64,000 bases of DNA from Mytilisepta virgata (lineage: Eukaryota; Mollusca; Bivalvia; Mytilida; Mytilidae). Positions 55,055 through 64,000 of the stretch are shown piece by piece; position 1 is the first letter of the stretch, and every line of letters begins with the position of its first letter. Under the pieces are notes generated by a model, which searched no databases, was not told the origin of the DNA, and saw only the letters and a program-made list of their open reading frames with translations. The DNA lies in assembly GCA_028015205.1 (NCBI GenBank), contig CM051516.1, positions 46,628,230-46,692,229 of the forward strand. Direction: 5' to 3'. Position numbers and translations under genes: made by a program.

Positions 55055-58048
55055 ATGTGTATTTGTCATTTGAATTTTGATAACTTATTCAATTGTAAAC
55101 GTAATAGTTCTTTGAATGAAAGCAATGCATGTACTCAAAAAGTGAATAATGATAATCATTTTAATGAAGATAATACTAACATTTTTGGTCATATTAAATC
55201 TAAAGGTTTAAAGATCTCTTGTCAAAATATAAATCATATTTTACCAAAATTAGACGAAATTAAGTCGACCGTTTCAATGATAAGAGATGACCTTAAACCA
55301 CATATACTTGGTTTTTGTGAAACATTTTTAAATGAAAATAAGTGTAAAATTAACTCTAGTGAATTAGATATAGAAGATTATACATATAATCGAAAAGATA
55401 GAACTGCAAAGAATGGAGGTGGTTGGATTATTTATTTCCATGAGGATATTAAATATGAACGGCGAATTGAATTTGAATCTGAAGATGTTGAATCTGTATG
55501 GTTTGAAATATTCCCGAAACATAAAAAATCCTTGTTAATTTGCTTTGTGTATAGACCTCCAAATAGCACTGTATCTTGGTATCACGCATTTGAAAATGAA
55601 TTAACTAATGCATTCTCAAAAAATAACTACATAATTATTACAGGCGACTTAAATATAGATTTCTTAAAACCGTTACCAAGTCACTGGAGTAATATAATGT
55701 TAACGTATTGCTTAGATCAACTGATTTATAGTCCCACACGAATAACAAGTGAAAGTGTCTCTTTAATTGATCATATCTATACGACAAGGCCCGAAGACAT
55801 AATACATGTACATGTTCCAACATATTGTCCGGGTGATCATTATCCTGTGAGCTGCATTGTAAAAAGTGTGAATTTTAAAATTGATTCTTGTTCTAATAAA
55901 CACACTGTCATTAAGTATAGGAATTTCAAGAAATTCAATGAAAGTTCATTTATGGATGATCTTAAAAAACAAAACTTCCATGAAATTTTATTTATTTTAG
56001 ATCCAGACGAGGCACTTGAATTATGGTACAACAAATTGCTTAAAACTCTAGACAAACATGCTCCCATATGTTTTAAACGTGTAAAACGGAATGTACAGCC
56101 AAAGTTGCATAAAAGGGAATTTGTTGATTTAAGAAGACAAAGAGACTTTTATCATAAAATAAGAGATTTTGATAATTTTAGAACAATCAGAAACAAGTTA
56201 ACATCTGAAATGCGAAATAGCAAAGCTAGTTACTTTGATGAAGCTATAAAATCTGGTAAAAATGTTAATGAATTATGGAAACATTTAAAAGATATAAATG
56301 CAACTTCAAAAAGTAAAATAACAAGTTTATTAGTAGGGGATGAAGAAATAAATGACATGACGGAAATTTGTGAAAGATTTAACACTCATTTTACTTCCAT
56401 TTCTAAAACTATTATCTCTAATTCAAAACTTTACGGATCCACAGAAAAATTAAATCAGTGGATCAATTCAAAGCTAAGTAAAGAAGAAAAATTTTCTTAT
56501 ACATGTATTTTACCAGAGGAGGTTTTAACACAAATGTTAACAGTCAATATACACAAATCAAGTGGATTAGATGGTCTCAGTCCAAACATAGTAAAGATGT
56601 CAGCTCTAGTTACATATCAATCTCTTACACATATATTCAATCTTAGTTTATATACAGGTATATTTCCCGCAAAAATGAAAGAAGCTCGGATTACTCCTTT
56701 GTATAAAAACGGAAATAATGCAGATATGAATAATTATAGACCCATTTCAATACTTCCAGTTATATCTAAATTATTTGAAAAAATTGTTTGTTCTCAAATA
56801 TTTGAATATCTAACAAAACATAATTTGATACATCGAAATCAATCGGGTTTTAGATCAAAACATTCATGTTTAACAGCACTTACTAAACTTGTAGATGAAA
56901 TTCTTATGGAAATGGACAAAGGCAATTATACTGGTATTCTATTTCTTGATTTTAAGAAAGCATTTGATTTAGTCAATCATAATATCTTACTTTCGAAATT
57001 AAGAGAATATAAGTTTGATGAGCTGTCTATGAAATGGTTTAACTCTTATCTATCAGAAAGACCACAAAAAGTTGTCATCAATAATTTTGAATCAAATGGC
57101 CAAAATATGTATTGTGGTGTTCCACAAGGTAGTATTCTTGGGCCTTTGCTTTTTCTTTTATATATAAATGACTTACCATTATATTTACAATACACTAGTC
57201 CTGATTTATATGCAGATGATACTACCATTCACTGTTCATCTTCTAATATATGTGACATCAATAGCAAATTGAATTTTGATATACAAAATGTGCAAGAATG
57301 GTGTAATGAAAATGATATGATGATCAATGTAACAAAATCCAAATCAATGCTTGTATCATCCAGTAAAAGAATTAGAAACAATACTATCAATGTGTTCTTT
57401 AATAATACATTGCTGGATAATGTTAAATGTGAAAAATTATTAGGTGTTATGATTGACAACTGTTTATCTTGGGCTGAACATATTAACAAACTAGTTTCAA
57501 AAATTTCTTCTCGGCTTGGGCTGATGTGCAGATTAAAATCTTATCTTCCATCAGAAGGTTTAATTTTGTACTATAATGCTTATATCTTACCATTGTTTGA
57601 TTATTGTTGTACAATATGGGGCCAAGCCAGTTTAGCAAATTTAGAAAAGTTGTATAAGTTACAAAAAAGGGCTGCAAGAATTATACTTAATGCAAAAAGA
57701 GACATACCTACCAATATACTATTAAAAAAACTTGGATGGCTAACTATTTTTAAAAGAATTGATTATCACAAAGGTGTTTTAATGTTTAAATGTGTCAATA
57801 ATCTTGCTCCAGAATATTTATGTGATGTTTTTAATACTGCTAATAATGCTTCAACTTATTCTTTACGATCAACAAAAAGAAGAAACTTGTTTGTACCTCG
57901 TCCAAATACAAATTTTATGAAGAAAAGTTTTTACTATTCTGGAATCATTTTATGGAATGCTTTACCAACAGACCTAAAATTAAATAAAAATATAGAAACA
58001 TTCAAAAGAAAGTATACAGATTACTTAAAGCTCCGTGAAGCCTTCTAA
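55055..58048 (+). CDS. LINE ORF2: endonuclease-reverse transcriptase, intact, 997 residues
   Basis: An apurinic-type endonuclease (about 50-270; SCQNINH, GFCET, YRPP, GDLNID at 197-202, SLIDHI, GDHYPV) nicks the target. The reverse transcriptase follows (NNYRPISILPVISKLFEKIV, LFLDFKKAFDLVNH, GVPQGSILGPLLFLLYINDL, catalytic YADD at 719-722), then a C-terminal region (ILWNALPTDLK). All catalytic boxes are present with no stop or frameshift, so the copy is young. The frame is open back to the ORF1 TAG, adding 32 codons with a Cys-rich CENCGNDNIMCIC before or around the Met, so the true N terminus may be upstream of 55055. Confidence 0.92.
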   Translation: MCICHLNFDNLFNCKRNSSLNESNACTQKVNNDNHFNEDNTNIFGHIKSKGLKISCQNINHILPKLDEIKSTVSMIRDDLKPHILGFCETFLNENKCKINSSELDIEDYTYNRKDRTAKNGGGWIIYFHEDIKYERRIEFESEDVESVWFEIFPKHKKSLLICFVYRPPNSTVSWYHAFENELTNAFSKNNYIIITGDLNIDFLKPLPSHWSNIMLTYCLDQLIYSPTRITSESVSLIDHIYTTRPEDIIHVHVPTYCPGDHYPVSCIVKSVNFKIDSCSNKHTVIKYRNFKKFNESSFMDDLKKQNFHEILFILDPDEALELWYNKLLKTLDKHAPICFKRVKRNVQPKLHKREFVDLRRQRDFYHKIRDFDNFRTIRNKLTSEMRNSKASYFDEAIKSGKNVNELWKHLKDINATSKSKITSLLVGDEEINDMTEICERFNTHFTSISKTIISNSKLYGSTEKLNQWINSKLSKEEKFSYTCILPEEVLTQMLTVNIHKSSGLDGLSPNIVKMSALVTYQSLTHIFNLSLYTGIFPAKMKEARITPLYKNGNNADMNNYRPISILPVISKLFEKIVCSQIFEYLTKHNLIHRNQSGFRSKHSCLTALTKLVDEILMEMDKGNYTGILFLDFKKAFDLVNHNILLSKLREYKFDELSMKWFNSYLSERPQKVVINNFESNGQNMYCGVPQGSILGPLLFLLYINDLPLYLQYTSPDLYADDTTIHCSSSNICDINSKLNFDIQNVQEWCNENDMMINVTKSKSMLVSSSKRIRNNTINVFFNNTLLDNVKCEKLLGVMIDNCLSWAEHINKLVSKISSRLGLMCRLKSYLPSEGLILYYNAYILPLFDYCCTIWGQASLANLEKLYKLQKRAARIILNAKRDIPTNILLKKLGWLTIFKRIDYHKGVLMFKCVNNLAPEYLCDVFNTANNASTYSLRSTKRRNLFVPRPNTNFMKKSFYYSGIILWNALPTDLKLNKNIETFKRKYTDYLKLREAF

Positions 58049-58264
58049 ATTTGTTAAATCATAGTCACAGTATTGAAGGCGAGATGTTCTATTCTTTCAA
58101 TGTTTATATTAAATGTAACAATTTTATTGATTATATATATGTATATATGTATATAGATGGTCCTCATGGTGTGGATCTTTGTTTGTAGAATTTGGATCAA
58201 TGTTAGATTAATTTATTGTGTGTGTTTTATTAATTTATATTTTAATTGAGGGCCTCAGGGAAGA

Positions 58265-58325
58265 TTAGTATTTTAATACTAACTGTGTTACCCTCTTTAA
58301 ATAAAGACATTACTTACTTACTTAC
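58265..58325 (+). repeat. LINE 3' stem-loop and (TTAC)n tail
   Basis: Palindrome TTAGTATTTTAATACTAA followed by AATAAAG and then about four TTAC units. Such a 3' hairpin plus short tandem tail is where CR1/L2 reverse transcriptases start copying (family knowledge). Confidence 0.75.
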
Positions 58326-60789
58326 GATTTATAGTATATCGCACGGGTGCCTTTTTCAATTTTCCCCGAACATTTATAGCATAACTGAAATGTCCAAATT
58401 TCGTCCACTGACACAGTATATGGAGAAATGGATTTTTTTTATTGTTTCAGTTATGCTATATAATATTAAGATATTGCGTTTATTTCTTTCATAAATTGAT
58501 GAAAAAAAAATTGACAATGAAGATTGTGGGGTGTTGCAGAGAGGGGGAGGTGTACGCAGAGGAAAAAGAGGGGATGCGACACACATATGTGCTTGTGGTA
58601 TATCTTCTATGGCTGGAAATAAGTGTGAATGAAAACTGTCCGAGTTGTTCTTAAAAGAACAGTCTGAGAAATACAGGTAAAAGCTCAAGAAACAAACAAA
58701 CAAAAAAACAACAACAACAACAAAAAAATCGACACAAATCCACAAGTTCCGACTTGTCCGAAAATATTTACGTATACATATTATCGATACGTTAATAGAG
58801 TCGTTTCAGACTGATGTAACGCAGTTGTAGCTGTATTGTTTAATCGACAAAATTGCATAAATATATATGATCAGCATCAGGGATAAAATCATAAAACTTT
58901 ATTTTAACGAATACCAGATAATCCAGGAACGTATTTATGGAACGTTCAAGACCGAAAAAGTTAAAGAGTATGTTAACTGGACCCCTGCTGTTGTTTCGCT
59001 CTTATCTACACAAACGTGTCGGAGCATCAATCAGCGGGTGGCCAGTTTAAAGAGTATGCTGTCTGACCGGAAATGGAGACGAAGGACGAAACATGGAAAC
59101 ATGTCGGTGATTTATTCCGTTCGAGTTAGATCATCGATAATTCAATATTAAAGAAACGTATCGACCTAAACATGTGAAATTCCCAGACAACACATTCATC
59201 CTCAATCAGTCAAATTCTGATCTGATTTGGTCTATTGCAATTAATACGTGATGACGCCCCAAAGAAATCGAGCCCTTTACTTTCTGTTCGTACTTCTAGT
59301 ATTCTGTCTATAATATCGAACACATTTAATTTTGTGAGATTTTATTCATTGTCACCTGTTGGTAACCAAGTAAATATAATTTGTTTTTATCTAATGCTCT
59401 AATTTTTGCTATATTTTATCTTCACAATTATTAAGTACTATTTATTGTTCGTTTTGTTGTTGAGGAGATTGGTTTTAAAGTGGAACATAATCTCACAGGG
59501 TGCAAGCGCACATTCTCATTTTAATGATTTCATAATTGCGCAAATTTTACCTATTTTTGAAACAAAGTAAAAAGAAAATATTGCGCACATGAAGAGTGTT
59601 CTACTAAGTACAGTGTAGTTGTGTGTTCGTTTGACTTATTGATAGAAGTAAATAAACATCTCAGCATCTGATTGATTTTATGCTGATGTTGTGAGATCAC
59701 TCTAAACGTTTTTTTTTCTTTTTGTTTTGTAAACCTGGCGTTTTATAAACCAGGTTTAAAATCGTTATTCCTACAGGAGACATATATGCAATAACACTAA
59801 ATACTCAGTATTTCAACCTTCGCATAGGGAGGTGTGTGTAGAGTGAAAGACAATTCATGACTGGTATATTCTGTATCTGCATAAGCGGAGAGGTAAATGT
59901 GCGCAAACATCATATGTGCGGAAAACGAAAATCTCAAAAAGTGCACTGACGTGTTGCAACGCGTTTCTCCCATCCCATTTAACCCTATAATATTCCAAAT
60001 ATACTTTCAAGTCTATAACCATAATATTTCAATTTAATTCTAATTTTATGGACATTAGTTTGAATTAATAATCTTTATTCAATTTTTACAATATTCTATC
60101 CTATTCTTATATATAGTGAGGCTTTTATAGCTGATTGCTAAAGGTAGAATTCCTGGATATTTGTACTCTATGAATACATTTGTAAGATATTGTTTTTGAA
60201 GTGACGCAAAGTAATATTCTTTATGATTTCACATAAAGATTTCCTTAGTCTGAAAGTGTTAAAAATATCAACCCATTTAATGTCACCAATGATATACAGT
60301 ATAGGTTGAATTAAGTATATATATATTTCAGAAGAGATTATGAAATTCATTACAAATACCTTATACCGTTTGTTATTTTTTTTAATATATACGCTGTAAA
60401 TCATACATCAGAATCAATGACAATAACCTTGCATTCAAATCATGTATAGCCCCGTGTATAGCCTTGTTGTATGTATGATTTTCTGCACAATATGGCCTGT
60501 ATAAACTTAACTTCGAATAATAATACTAAAATTGTTTAAAAAAATAACTTATCGGCGTAGCCCATAGTTTTGGGATACCTAACGTAACGTCATTCAGGTG
60601 AGTTTTATCTGGATATCTTTCATTGTTTTCACAATCGAATATTTTTCGGATATAAAACACAAACAGTGAAAAGTTATTCTTGTTTGGATTTTTTTTAAAT
60701 GTCATTCATCAAATGGTCATTGAAGTTAAAAAAAATCATTACAAAATTAGAAATTTTCTCCCAAAATTCACGCATGACCACATTGCATA
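58326..60789. other. Intergenic between LINE and LINE relic
   Basis: A 94-codon open frame at 58867-59151 (plus) has even composition but no recognisable domain or splice partner. Low-complexity (CAA)n at 58690-58725. Otherwise nothing. Confidence 0.35.
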
Positions 60790-61676
60790 TACATAGTTAA
60801 AAAGGCATATGCCAGAATCAATATTTTACGTAAGATGAGATTCATTTTAGATAGATTCACATTAGAGAGAATGTATTTTTCATTCATTCGACTGATCCTA
60901 GAATAAGGGGATGTTGTATTGCTTAACCATATTCAATTATTGATAGATAAGATAGAAAATGTTCAGATTGATGCTATGCGAATTATTACGGGAGGGACAA
61001 AATTAAGATCTATTAACAAACTGTACGAGGAAACAGGTTGGGAAAAACTTTCGGACAGGCGAGAGATGCATAGAAACATATTATTTTTTAAAATGGTAAT
61101 AAAATGGTAAACAAGGAAGTTCCCGATTATTTACAGTCCTTGATACCAAGTACAATTGCTTCTTCGTATAGAGATTTTACTCGTCAAAATCAAAATCTTT
61201 CAGAAATTCGCACGAGGTCAAACCTATATTCCGACTATTTCTTGTCAGCTTCGGTTAAACAGTGGAACAAACTTTCTCATAACATACGCAGTTCAAATTC
61301 TATCGACATTTTCAAAAAATAGGATTCGAGGTCACCGTGTGAAGGGTTCCAAATTAGTATATTGGTCAAATTCTACATTGTAGATTAAGTATGTACAGTA
61401 GTTCACTAAATGAACATCTGTATAATCGTAACTTGGTTGTTTCACCCAACCGTGCATGTGGTCAGGTCGAGTCAACTTCCCATTTTTTAATGTATTGTCC
61501 TATCTATACGCTGTTGCAGAACGAAACCATTTTCACAATTTTGTACGATAATATTCGAATCAATACTGAATTACTGCTGTATGGGTCAGAAAGTCCAAAC
61601 CTAGAACAAAATACAGATATTTTCTTAAACGTTCAGAAATTTATTATTAATAGTAAAAGATTTGTAAATCCTTAGT
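60790..61676 (+). pseudogene. C-terminal relic of a second non-LTR retrotransposon ORF2
   Basis: Broken frames read ARINILRKMRFILDRFTLER, then IENVQIDAMRIITGGTKL, KLYEETGWEKLSDRREMHRN, VPDYLQSLIP, LSASVKQWNKLSHNIRSSNS, CSSLNEHL-like YSSSLNEHLYN, and CGQVESTSHFLMYCPIYTLL, a Cys/His cluster found at the C terminus of many LINE reverse transcriptases. A stop near 60905 and frameshifts near 61105 and 61320-61390 inactivate it. It is truncated at the 5' end and differs from the LINE at 52.9-58.3 kb. Confidence 0.8.
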
Positions 61677-62529
61677 CAAATAAATTAACAATTATACATT
61701 TCTTTTTCTCTTCATCAAAGTTTTTTTCTGATGTATTCCATCATCAGCATACATATTTATACACCTTTAACATCGTATAACCTCTCTATTTTTTCTTCAT
61801 CAAACTGTTTTTTTTTTTAATTTTTTTTATTTATTTCTTTCGTATCTATTCATCAAAATACACATTTTTATACCTTTATCATCGTGGATATTTTCTTTTT
61901 TTAATCAAATTTATTTACTCATCTCAAATTGCAATTTGTCACTTATATTACACAAAGAACTTCCACGTATCCTATGATTTTGTATAAATTGCAGGTATAT
62001 TCACAAGGATACGGAATTTAATATAAGCCTGTCTTGTTTTCGAATCCTACTATTTTTCATATATGTATATTTGTTATTATGTATTTGCTTGTGATTATAT
62101 GAATAAATATGTTTAAACTAAAATTCACGCATACTCGATTCCTTATATATTATTAAATCACGTCTTATTACTATATTTTGGCGTTTAAGTGTTTACAAAT
62201 TTTCGTTCTCCCGCACGGAGTTAAGTGAGGCATCTCACTCTATCGAATGTATATAGGAATTAGGTCAAGGGTTGATAACTGCATGAAATGATGGAGGATT
62301 AATGTTTGTCTACGAACAACTATTATTCGTTTCTTCAAATCAGCATGAAAAATGGACTGGTTTTCGGTTTATCAAAGCATATAATTATCATTGATATAAT
62401 TGGAGAAAGAATCAGCACTTTAGATAACATTTATTAAACCTAGCCAAATCTTTATCGATTACGTTAACAGGGCCAGAAAAGAAATCACATAAAATAGAAA
62501 ATCTATGTTTTCATAACAACTGTAAGGTA
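61677..62529. other. Upstream region of the HAD phosphatase gene
   Basis: AT-rich with T-runs near 61810-61835. A possible TATA-like TATATATT lies at about 62143. No coding exon recognised. Confidence 0.4.
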
Positions 62530-63588
62530 ATGTCGAACATATTTCGTTCGTTGAGATGCATAGGGGTGTTTAAATACGGAAAATGGTCCGGTAAAGGACC
62601 GAAGAAACCCGGATATGTTTCATCTCCCAAATGTTTCTCTTTGCAACTACGAAAGATGGCAACAAATAAGCCCTACACGTGTGCAGAAAAGGACTCTGAA
62701 CCTAGAACACTCAACCACAGAATCATGGAGCAGTTTATTCAATCTTATGACACGTTTATTTTGGATTGTGATGGGACTCTTTGGGAAATTGACCACGTTA
62801 CAGCTATTCCTGGTGTAGATAAAGCAATAAAACTGCTTAATAGCCTTGGAAAAAAACTCATATTTGTAACTAATAATAGTGTTCATTCAAATTATAACTA
62901 CAGACTTAAATTCCAACAGTTTGGATTTGATGCTCCGGAGGACAATATTTTTGGCGTGGCATATGCAACTGCCGTTTATCTAAAGGACATTGCAAAAGTT
63001 GAAGGGATCGTTTATTTAGTAGGTAGTCAAGGTTTAGCCAGCGAGTTTTCAAAGATTGGGATAGAATACTTTGGGCTAGGTCCCGACCCAGATAAAGCGT
63101 CTTGGGACCCTAAAGATCTGCTGGAGATGGAATTCCGGCCGAACGTTTCTGCTGTAGTAATAGGATACGACGAACACTTCCATTATAATAAAATATATAA
63201 AGCAGCAAGCTACCTCCAAAGTACTGACTGTATGTATGTGGCATCCAATGATGTTGAAATCGGTTTTCCATTAAGACCAGGTAGAATGCAACCGGTAACA
63301 GGAACATTTGTTAAAGCTATTTCAGCTGCAGCAAAAAGAGAACCTATCGTTGTTGGGAAACCGCATCCGCTATTTTTGGAATGTGTGACGAGGAAACACC
63401 CAGACCTTGAAAAAGAAAGAACTGTTTTTATTGGAGATAGTTTAAAAGCTGATATAGGATTTGCAAACAATGTAGGAATGAACTCCGTGTTTGTTTTGAC
63501 AGGAACTCACAATCTAGAAGATATGAATTCTGGAAAATTCCCTAAACCTACGTACGTCATGAAATCTTTGGCTGATATTGTAAAATAA
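62530..63588 (+). CDS. HAD phosphatase, phosphoglycolate/pyridoxal phosphatase (PGP/PDXP) family, 352 residues, intronless
   Basis: C2-capped HAD hydrolase. Motif I is DCDGT with nucleophile D79 and acid D81; motif II is VTNNS (113-117); motif III Lys is in GKPHP (276-280); motif IV is GDSLKAD with D303 and D308. The cap contains GYDEHF (212-217), as in PGP and chronophin. The animal family dephosphorylates 2-phosphoglycolate, glycerol-3-phosphate or pyridoxal 5'-phosphate; which substrate applies here cannot be read from sequence. It is about 30 residues longer than usual. Residues 1-42 have no Asp or Glu and are rich in Lys, Arg and Ser, like a mitochondrial leader, and Met43 (62656) has a stronger start context (AAG-ATG-G). 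Gene sits alone; no intron interrupts it. Confidence 0.9.
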   Translation: MSNIFRSLRCIGVFKYGKWSGKGPKKPGYVSSPKCFSLQLRKMATNKPYTCAEKDSEPRTLNHRIMEQFIQSYDTFILDCDGTLWEIDHVTAIPGVDKAIKLLNSLGKKLIFVTNNSVHSNYNYRLKFQQFGFDAPEDNIFGVAYATAVYLKDIAKVEGIVYLVGSQGLASEFSKIGIEYFGLGPDPDKASWDPKDLLEMEFRPNVSAVVIGYDEHFHYNKIYKAASYLQSTDCMYVASNDVEIGFPLRPGRMQPVTGTFVKAISAAAKREPIVVGKPHPLFLECVTRKHPDLEKERTVFIGDSLKADIGFANNVGMNSVFVLTGTHNLEDMNSGKFPKPTYVMKSLADIVK

Positions 63589-63699
63589 AATCCTTCATTT
63601 CAAGAATACTATATGTATTAAATACGCTATTATAACCAAAATGTTTCCATCTTTCCAACAACTGATGCTTGTTTTCCTCCTAACGTATTCTTTAACAAA

Positions 63700-64000
63700 C
63701 AATTTCTTGCTCTATTTGGTTGCTTCTCTGTTGAACTATATGCTGGCAACTTATTTTGCTGTCTGGTTGCTTCCGTGATGATATTGTTCTGTGCTCATGC
63801 CTTGCTCTATCTGGTTGTTTCTCTGTTGATCTAGTTTTCCGGCAACTTCTGTAACGTAGTTGCTGTCTGGGTGCTTTCGTGGTGATCTTGTTCTGTGTCC
63901 ACGCCTTGCTTTATCTGATTGTTTCTCTGTTAATCTAGTTTGCTGGCAACTTCTTTTGCTGTCTGGTTGCTTAAGTCATGATCTTATTTTGTGTTTACGC
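63700..64000. repeat. ~100-bp tandem repeat, running off the window
   Basis: Units start at about 63706, 63801 and 63905 with CTTGCTYTATYTGRTTGYTT, followed by TCTCTGTTGATCTAG, GGCAACTTCTTTTGCTGTCT and GGTTGCTT. About three diverged copies are visible, just after the phosphatase stop, perhaps within its 3' UTR. Confidence 0.75.

Larger units (their letters stand above)
52880..58325 (+). mobile_element. CR1/L2-type LINE, near full length (~5.4 kb)
   Basis: Two ORFs with ORF1 esterase and zinc knuckles and ORF2 endonuclease plus reverse transcriptase, a 3' stem-loop (TTAGTATT/AATACTAA, 58265-58282) and a (TTAC)n microsatellite tail (58309-58325) instead of poly(A), as in the CR1/L2 group. The 5' boundary is not fixed; it lies between the foldback MITE and the ORF1 start. 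No clear target duplication was seen. Confidence 0.85.

Noticed and set aside
55055..58048. Treating ORF2 as a host or viral gene
   Set aside because: Endonuclease-plus-reverse-transcriptase order, ORF1 with esterase and the (TTAC)n tail identify a LINE; no LTR, integrase or envelope is present.
58867..59151. 94-residue plus-strand ORF as a gene
   Set aside because: No recognised domain, splice partner or regulatory context; length is possible by chance.

Overview
The window looks like a piece of a bivalve mollusc nuclear genome, probably a mussel-like species. This is inferred from the AT-rich sequence, widely spaced small exons with GT-AG borders, tRNA-derived SINEs of a kind common in bivalves, and several 'pearl-like' repeats (tandem core units, hairpin or inverted-repeat ends, tails rich in GACGGACGG or GACGACGAC). 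Species cannot be fixed without a database search. No bacterial-type operon, CRISPR array or rRNA is present.

Three host genes are supported. (1) Minus strand, 52-13280: six coding exons of an Mlx/Mondo-family bHLH-leucine-zipper transcription factor; splice phases join exactly, and the last exon lies beyond the left edge. (2) Minus strand, 24882-49185: eight coding exons with matching phases encode a 702-residue protein I do not recognise. It has a basic coiled coil, a compact W/Y/F-rich domain and a long disordered tail with proline-rich and SH2/PI3K-type tyrosine motifs, so it resembles a signalling scaffold. (3) Plus strand, 62530-63588: an intronless HAD-type phosphatase of the phosphoglycolate/pyridoxal phosphatase family with a probable mitochondrial leader.

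The rest is mostly mobile DNA. Introns of gene 1 hold two copies of a hairpin-ended repeat (1813-4230, 8917-12178); the first is nested in another element with a perfect 12-bp terminal inverted repeat (1211-4762). The 13.3-24.8 kb interval has SINEs, a Penelope-like reverse-transcriptase fragment cut by an AAGATATCTT array, a tiny foldback element with 9-bp direct repeats, a possible DIRS relic, a pearl-like element and a hAT-like MITE. Gene 2 introns hold a short element with an 8-bp target duplication, an AAGATATCTT-array element with ~40-bp inverted ends carrying a nested TTAA MITE, three further SINE or MITE copies and a long foldback.

Upstream of gene 2 is a decayed Tc1-type transposon (49529-50976). 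At 52.9-58.3 kb lies a nearly intact CR1/L2-type LINE: ORF1 (SGNH esterase plus two CCHC knuckles) and a fully open ORF2 (endonuclease and reverse transcriptase) share one reading frame, separated only by one TAG, with one further TAA inside ORF1. A second, unrelated LINE relic sits at 60.8-61.7 kb. The most unusual features are the single-frame LINE architecture, the nested repeat arrangement at 1.2-4.8 kb, the AAGATATCTT array element, and the unrecognised scaffold gene.
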